This document shows, one piece after another, positions 12,686 through 16,855 of a stretch of DNA of 16,855 bases. The DNA comes from an uncultured Treponema sp. (lineage in GTDB: Bacteria; Spirochaetota; Spirochaetia; Treponematales; Treponemataceae): assembly GCA_937901865.1 (NCBI GenBank), contig CALDID010000189.1:1-16855 (forward strand), in the 5' to 3' direction. A program made the translations under genes and the position numbers. The notes beneath the pieces were generated by a model that was not told the origin of the DNA, did no database searches, and worked only from the letters and a program-made list of their open reading frames with translations. Within the stretch, counting starts at the first letter, position 1; each line of letters begins with the position of its first letter.

Positions 12686-14092
12686 ATGAAAAATACAAAC
12701 AATCGAAACACCTTTAATGGTTCTATAGGGTTTATTCTTGCAGCAGCAGGAAGCGCAGTTGGGTTGGGAAATATTTGGAGATTCCCATATTTAGCGGCAA
12801 AAGACGGCGGCGGATTATTTGTTGTCATTTACATTTTGCTGGCTCTTACCTTCGGTTTTACGCTCTTGACTGCCGAAATCGCTATCGGGCGAAAAACTCG
12901 GCTCGGACCGCTGGGGGCTTACAGCGCAATAAAAAAAGGCTGGAGGGCGTTGGGAGTGATGAGCTGTGTCATTCCTGCGATAATTCTTCCTTATTATTGC
13001 GTCATCGGCGGCTGGGTCTTAAAATACTTTTTCGTCTTTATCACAGGGCAGGGAGTAGCGGCGGCAGAAAACGGCTTCTTTGGCAACTTTATCAGCTCTC
13101 AAATTGAGCCTATTGTAATGACGCTTTTATTTCTTTTTTCCGTTGCTCTCATCGTCTTTAAGGGCGTAAACAAGGGCATTGAGCGTTCTTCTAAAGTCGT
13201 TATGCCTATTCTTGTGTTCTTAGTTATTGCGATTTCGATTTTCTCTCTTACGATTCACTATACAGACGAGGCAACAAACGTAACAAGAACAGGGTTACAG
13301 GGCTTAAAAGTCTATATCGTTCCGAGCCTTGATAACATTGGAATAAAAGAGTTTTTTACCGTCGTTATGGACGCAATGGGTCAGCTGTTTTATTCTTTAA
13401 GCATTGCAATGGGCATTATGATTGCGTACGGCTCTTATGTTGACCCGAAAAACAATCTCGTTAAATCCATTAACCACATCGAAATATTTGATACGCTCAT
13501 TGCATTTTTAGCAGGGATTATGATTATTCCTGCGGTATACACCTTTATGGGCAAAGAGGGAATGACCGCAGGACCGAGCTTGATGTTTATTTCTTTGCCA
13601 AAAGTATTCAAAGCAATGGGATTTGCAGGCAATATTATCGGTGCGGCGTTCTTCCTTATGGTATTTTTTGCCGCGTTATCGAGTGCTGTGAGCGTTATGG
13701 AAGCTGTTGTATCAAGTTTTATTGATGAATTCAAACTTTCTCGAACAAAAGCTGTAAATCTCGAAGGTCTTTTGTCGGTTATCGGTGCAATTATCGTTTG
13801 TTTAGGGTACAACGTGCTTTATTTTGAGCTTCCGCTGCCGAATGGTTCAATCGGACAGGTTCTCGATGTGATGGATTATATTTCAAATAGTTTCCTTATG
13901 CCGATTGTTGCAATTCTCACTTGTGTGCTTATAGGGTGGATTGTGAAGCCAGAGTTTATCGTGAACGAAGTGGAACGAAACGGCGAAGTATTTAAGCGCA
14001 GACAGCTTTTCTGTGTGATGATAAAATACATTGCGCCGATACTCCTTTTTATTCTCTTCCTCAAATCCGTCGGTATTCTAACAATCATCTAA
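12686..14092 (+). CDS. Sodium:neurotransmitter symporter (NSS/SNF) family transporter
   Basis: The 468-residue membrane protein is a sodium-coupled transporter, in bacteria usually for amino acids. The hallmark GFILAAAGSAVGLGNIWRFP at residues 15-34 forms the unwound TM1 with the Na+ and substrate site. A TM8 sodium-site pattern, AALSSAVSVME, is also visible. Eleven to twelve hydrophobic segments fit the family and length. The substrate cannot be told. The ATG at 12686 is chosen over an in-frame codon at 12656, which lies upstream of the predicted transcription start. It is a single-gene unit, divergent from the sugar ABC operon and ending at the hairpin at 14165-14204. Confidence 0.93.
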   Translation: MKNTNNRNTFNGSIGFILAAAGSAVGLGNIWRFPYLAAKDGGGLFVVIYILLALTFGFTLLTAEIAIGRKTRLGPLGAYSAIKKGWRALGVMSCVIPAIILPYYCVIGGWVLKYFFVFITGQGVAAAENGFFGNFISSQIEPIVMTLLFLFSVALIVFKGVNKGIERSSKVVMPILVFLVIAISIFSLTIHYTDEATNVTRTGLQGLKVYIVPSLDNIGIKEFFTVVMDAMGQLFYSLSIAMGIMIAYGSYVDPKNNLVKSINHIEIFDTLIAFLAGIMIIPAVYTFMGKEGMTAGPSLMFISLPKVFKAMGFAGNIIGAAFFLMVFFAALSSAVSVMEAVVSSFIDEFKLSRTKAVNLEGLLSVIGAIIVCLGYNVLYFELPLPNGSIGQVLDVMDYISNSFLMPIVAILTCVLIGWIVKPEFIVNEVERNGEVFKRRQLFCVMIKYIAPILLFILFLKSVGILTII

Positions 14093-14094
14093 CC

Positions 14095-14150
14095 GCCACA
14101 GGCGGATTTGTAAGCATAGCCCGCTTTGTAGAGCCACAGGCGGATTTGTA
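14095..14150. repeat. Small dispersed repeat, site 3
   Basis: GCCACAGGCGGATTTGTA occurs exactly at 14095-14112 and 14133-14150, joined by AGC and GAGC segments. It is the same family as at 5365-5400 and 11003-11090, with GGCGGAT replacing GGCTGTT. It lies just behind the symporter stop codon. Confidence 0.7.
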
Positions 14151-14164
14151 GAGCAAAGCCCTTT

Positions 14165-14204
14165 AAAATCCACACAGAAAACAAATATCTGTGTGGATTT
14201 TTTT
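14165..14204. terminator. Terminator between symporter and HU-like protein 2
   Basis: AAAATCCACACAGA (14165-14178) and TCTGTGTGGATTTT (14188-14201) form a perfect 14-bp stem with a 9-base loop. Seven T follow on the plus strand and four on the minus side. It ends the symporter message and can also serve the convergent HU-like gene, whose stop is 10 bases away. Confidence 0.9.
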
Positions 14205-14214
14205 CAGCCTGTCT

Positions 14215-14991
14215 TTAAGAAGCAGAAACAATTTTTATAACAGAACCAACAGTAGACCCGTAAGACTTACGAGTTAATCCATTCTTTGTCAGATTTGTTC
14301 TCACAATCACACAATAGCGGTTTCCCACAATAAGCGATTCTGGCAAAAGCATAGCCAACGTCATAGGCTCGTTAATAAAGAATGTATCAGCCTTTATCCA
14401 TTCGCTCTCGTCGGCAACGCCTGTTTCATCGTCAATAGGCGCAAAGAACACACCTCCCTTTTCTCCTCCGATTTTCAGCTTATCGCCCTCAATCCGCAAA
14501 CCTTTCTTTGCAACAACAGTTCCGTCGCTTTTTTCAGTCGATACATCGATTATCTTTTCGATAACAGGATTAGAATCAGACTTTGAAACTTTATTCAATT
14601 TCAGCTTAGAAACAGCTTCTTGTACGTCCTTTGTAGCAGTACATTTCACGCGAAACTTATCAATAGTCAACGTTTCGGGCGTATTGCCGACAGCTCCAAC
14701 AGACACAGGATAGAATGTGCCAACACCGAGAAAGTTCACCGATTCACCTCTTTTAAGAGCGTCCAAAAGCTCTTCTTTGAACAATGTCGCACACATCTTC
14801 ATGATATGAGGTTTTATGCCGCTTCCCTTGCTAACAGCGCGCGCAATAAGGTTTTCTGTATTGACGACATTTCTATCAACCTTAGCATAAAAATCCTTGC
14901 CACTTTTTCCAAATGGGAGAGCCATAAGAGTAACATTTCCCATTCCATCAGAATCTTCATAATTCACATCAACATTTGCATTACTGCTCAT
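14215..14991 (-). CDS. HU-like DNA-binding domain / DUF4469 protein (copy 2)
   Basis: The 258-residue protein has the same plan as the gene at 977-1735. Residues about 20-120 are HU/IHF-like (FYAKVDRNVVNTENLIARAV, LFKEELLDALKRGESVNFLG). Residues about 155-255 are DUF4469-like (LRIEGDKLKIGGEKGGVFFA, then GNRYCVIVRTNLTKNG). The two copies differ widely outside these motifs, so the duplication is old. The ribosome binding site is poor: AAGGA lies 12 bases before the ATG at 14989-14991. No signal peptide. The role is unknown; DNA binding is inferred from the fold. Confidence 0.75.
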   Translation of the reverse strand: MSSNANVDVNYEDSDGMGNVTLMALPFGKSGKDFYAKVDRNVVNTENLIARAVSKGSGIKPHIMKMCATLFKEELLDALKRGESVNFLGVGTFYPVSVGAVGNTPETLTIDKFRVKCTATKDVQEAVSKLKLNKVSKSDSNPVIEKIIDVSTEKSDGTVVAKKGLRIEGDKLKIGGEKGGVFFAPIDDETGVADESEWIKADTFFINEPMTLAMLLPESLIVGNRYCVIVRTNLTKNGLTRKSYGSTVGSVIKIVSAS

Positions 14992-15055
14992 AGATGCTTA
15001 CCATCCTTGTAAATATAAAAACACTCTAAAATCATACGATTTTATAAAATACAGA

Positions 15056-15085
15056 TTGACGGAAGACACGGTATAAGCATATAAT
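15056..15085 (+). promoter_or_regulatory. Strong plus-strand promoter facing the 3' end of antitoxin gene 2
   Basis: TTGACG (15056-15061), an 18-base spacer and a perfect TATAAT (15080-15085) form one of the best promoters in the window. It points right, against the flanking minus-strand genes. It is followed about 86 bases on by a terminator hairpin. Confidence 0.7.
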
Positions 15086-15091
15086 TCATAA

Positions 15092-15178
15092 CTGTCAGAT
15101 TAGGAATTGTATGGTTCAATATACCGTATGCTTCTTGAACGCTCTTGATGTATAAAACTATACTCAAGAGCATTTTTA
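15092..15178 (+). ncRNA. Candidate short RNA gene with possible 14-residue ORF
   Basis: The predicted transcript is about 87 nt, from the TATAAT promoter to a hairpin GCTCTTGA (15141-15148)/TCAAGAGC (15164-15171) followed by ATTTTTATT. A first stem, GTTCAA/TTGAAC (15114-15139 region), precedes it. Inside lies ATG at 15111 with AGGA six bases upstream, encoding MVQYTVCFLNALDV and stopping at 15155 in the terminator hairpin. The segment could be a small RNA, a leader peptide or a small hydrophobic toxin. I recognise no family. The assignment is from promoter and terminator geometry only. Confidence 0.5.
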
Positions 15179-15204
15179 TTCTACTTTCATTCTTCACACC
15201 TCCC

Positions 15205-16371
15205 TTATTTTTTCTTTTTTTCCTCTAACAAACTCGCTTTATTTGTGCCGAAAAAATACTCTGTGGGGATTTTTTCCAATACTTTCTGCTTCTCATCGTT
15301 AAAGTTTCTCCACGGAATTATTCCCTCGTGCTGCAACATTCCAAGCGCAACAGCAGGACAAATTTTCGCTTCTTTACTTATCGCATAAAGCCGAGCTTTC
15401 GTCTTATACAAACCATTTTTACTAAGTGCAATAACTTTTTCTTTATTCAAATACTTGCCTGCAAACTCATCAGCTTCGGCTTCTATTTTCGAGTTTCCTT
15501 TATCTTCAAGGTCATCAAAGAACATTCTTTGTCCTTTATCTCCGTCAAGATGGTGCAAGACATGTGCAATTTCGTGCGCAATCACAAACCAAAAGTTATC
15601 GTTTCTATCGTAGCGAGCAGTATAAACGATAAACGGATTTTTCTGTTCATTTATGCTTTCTATAAAAGAGGCTCCGTCAAGATATGTCTTTTGCAAATGA
15701 GGCAGCACAAAAAAGCCCACTCCTGCCGAATTAAGTTTTTCGATAATAGAGGTCTCTCCATTATCAAGCAAAGTAAACTCATTCAAGTTTTCTGCAATGT
15801 CAACAAGAGAACTTCTTTTATATTCAGGCAACCCCTGAATTTCACAAGCATAACGGCGAGCAAAAATCTCCCACGTTTTACAGTAGTATTTCGTAAACTC
15901 TTCATTTTCTCTGTTTCTTCTTGCACAAAATCCTACAGAATTTTCATAATAGCTTTCAGGCAATTCGTCAGAATTAAACATATAGCGGTATATATCTTTT
16001 ATGCCATCAACAGAAGATGTAGTTTTCGCAATCCAACCTTTTTTCACAAGTTCTGCAACAGGCATAAATTTATGAAATTGAGCCTTTAGAGCCGCAAGTT
16101 CTTCCTTAGAAACGCTTTTTTCTTTTCTAAGCTGATATTCTGCTGATATTTTAACCCAAAACAGAGCATCTGTATTGCCAAACGCCTTTGCCAAAAGAGA
16201 GGCATTTTCCGCAGAAATAGGCTGCATATCGTTAGCGATTTGATTTATAGTGCGCAATGAAATCCCCGTAACCTCTGCTAAAGTCTTTTGACTCCAACCG
16301 AGTTTTTCACAGAAATCTTGTATATATACACCAGGAGATACTTCATTGAAAAAATCATCAAATCTACTCAT
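15205..16371 (-). CDS. HigA-like antitoxin: XRE-type HTH fused to ImmA/IrrE metallopeptidase (copy 2)
   Basis: The protein has 388 residues. The HTH is at about 12-66 (GWSQKTLAEVTGISLRTINQ). The zinc peptidase motif HEIAH is at 266-270 and its partner EAEADEFAGKYL at about 297-308, both intact. It shares with the copy at 3606-4748 the stretches KTYLDGASF, KNPFIVYTARYDR and ALGMLQHE-IIPW, but diverges elsewhere. A Lys-rich tail ends the protein. The ATG at 16369-16371 follows the toxin stop by 3 bases, with AAGG upstream. Expected role: operon repressor and antitoxin, perhaps controlled by its peptidase domain. Confidence 0.85.
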   Translation of the reverse strand: MSRFDDFFNEVSPGVYIQDFCEKLGWSQKTLAEVTGISLRTINQIANDMQPISAENASLLAKAFGNTDALFWVKISAEYQLRKEKSVSKEELAALKAQFHKFMPVAELVKKGWIAKTTSSVDGIKDIYRYMFNSDELPESYYENSVGFCARRNRENEEFTKYYCKTWEIFARRYACEIQGLPEYKRSSLVDIAENLNEFTLLDNGETSIIEKLNSAGVGFFVLPHLQKTYLDGASFIESINEQKNPFIVYTARYDRNDNFWFVIAHEIAHVLHHLDGDKGQRMFFDDLEDKGNSKIEAEADEFAGKYLNKEKVIALSKNGLYKTKARLYAISKEAKICPAVALGMLQHEGIIPWRNFNDEKQKVLEKIPTEYFFGTNKASLLEEKKKK

Positions 16372-16374
16372 AAT

Positions 16375-16668
16375 TCAATCCTTATTAACAGTCTTTAACT
16401 CCAAGAGTTCCACACTGTTATAAATATCGCCTTTGTCTACTTTCAGCATCAGCACATACCGTGCAGACAAATTAACACAAAAAATATTTTCTTCTATTCT
16501 CTTGAATCTATACAAACAACTTTCTAAACTTTCAATAGCCGAAAGCTCTGCAAATTTCACAGTTTTTCGTATAGCTTCTAGTTCTTTTATCGTAATACTC
16601 GGATAAAAGGACGATTTTCGATTTATTATTAGCTCCTCTATGTTCTCATTATTTGTTGAGATACTCAT
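16375..16668 (-). CDS. HigB/RelE-like toxin (copy 2)
   Basis: The 97-residue protein lies directly upstream of an HTH antitoxin. Its C-terminal half (LYRFKRIEENIFCVNLSARY ... VLMLKVDKGDIYNSVELLEL) follows the RelE/HigB strand pattern; in classical HigB the matching part is LKG-R-GQ-SIRVN-QYRL-F. It is only distantly similar to the toxin at 4732-5049, although the antitoxins are clearly related. The ATG at 16666-16668 has AGGAG 5 bases upstream. The toxin role is inferred from gene order and pattern. Confidence 0.65.
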   Translation of the reverse strand: MSISTNNENIEELIINRKSSFYPSITIKELEAIRKTVKFAELSAIESLESCLYRFKRIEENIFCVNLSARYVLMLKVDKGDIYNSVELLELKTVNKD

Positions 16669-16695
16669 TATCTCTCCTTTTCTTTATATACTTGT

Positions 16696-16725
16696 ATCAT
16701 ACATCAGCTCTGTAAAATCTGTCAA
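16696..16725 (-). promoter_or_regulatory. Promoter of the higB-higA-like operon 2
   Basis: On the minus strand a perfect TTGACA (16720-16725), an 18-base spacer and TATGAT (16696-16701) precede the toxin gene with its AGGAG site. Confidence 0.8.
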
Positions 16726-16783
16726 GAGAGAAATACATTTTTCTGCGTAAGTAGTATGTATAATTTTCTAATATATATGAGAA

Positions 16784-16855
16784 CCCTTTATAGCTTCGTA
16801 TAATGCACCCTTTATAGCCAGCTAGTGAGTACCCTTTATAGCCTCGTATAATGCA
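16784..16855. repeat. 24-bp tandem repeat reaching the window edge
   Basis: Three consecutive 24-base units start with CCCTTTATAGC at 16784, 16808 and 16832. Units 1 and 3 are identical except for one base (C-TTCGTATAATGCA versus C-CTCGTATAATGCA), and unit 2 has a different second half (CAGCTAGTGAGTA). The array therefore alternates with a 48-base period. It continues beyond the window by an unknown length. On the minus strand the units read open in one frame, with GYKG as a recurring peptide, until a stop at 16698-16700 in the toxin promoter. Confidence 0.75.

Noticed and set aside
16698..16855. Minus-strand open frame through the 24-bp repeats
   Set aside because: It ends inside the toxin promoter and has no visible start in the window. 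It cannot be told from a chance opening of a repeat whose length is a multiple of three.

Overview
The window reads as chromosomal DNA from a spirochaete, most likely a host-associated or gut Treponema. The evidence is a flagellar pair flbD-motA, two HU-like/DUF4469 proteins of a kind common in treponemes, a solute-binding lipoprotein with a relaxed lipobox, and AT-rich intergenic DNA with strong sigma-70-type promoters. This assignment rests on protein families recognised by eye, not on a database search.

Layout from left to right. (1) 1-782, minus strand: a flagellar transcription unit, flbD then motA (cut by the window edge), behind a good sigma-28-type promoter. (2) 919-5098, minus strand, an accessory block: HU-like/DUF4469 protein 1; a DUF4417 gene; a small acidic protein; a type-50 polymorphic-toxin domain protein; and a HigB-like toxin with an HTH + ImmA/IrrE antitoxin. 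Short repeats and hairpins with plus-strand T-tracts sit at the 3' ends of these modules. (3) 5216-5400: a gene-free stretch with an array of short palindromes and a second small repeat family. (4) 5445-7146, plus strand: metN-metI methionine importer genes, apparently leaderless, without metQ. (5) 7136-9120, minus strand: HAD phosphatase, BglG/LicT-type antiterminator and an orphan PTS EIIB domain, as one operon. (6) 9146-12556, minus strand: a GC-richer sugar ABC importer operon (binding lipoprotein and two permeases, AraNPQ-like, no ATPase). (7) 12660-14204, plus strand: a sodium:neurotransmitter symporter-family transporter and its terminator. (8) 14215-16725, minus strand: HU-like/DUF4469 protein 2 and a second HigB-HigA/ImmA pair, with a candidate short plus-strand RNA gene between them. 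(9) 16784-16855: a 24-bp tandem repeat running off the window.

How the genes relate. The housekeeping parts are motility, methionine import, carbohydrate import and amino-acid-type symport. The HAD-antiterminator-EIIB operon lies directly downstream of the sugar ABC operon but has its own promoter. It looks like a regulatory PTS output without a PTS permease in the window. The accessory parts are two paralogous toxin-antitoxin pairs, a toxin-domain/putative immunity pair and two HU-like paralogues. The best candidates for something undescribed are the 15056-15178 RNA/micro-ORF, the repeats at the module ends, the palindrome array at 5216-5352 and the orphan EIIB with antiterminator.
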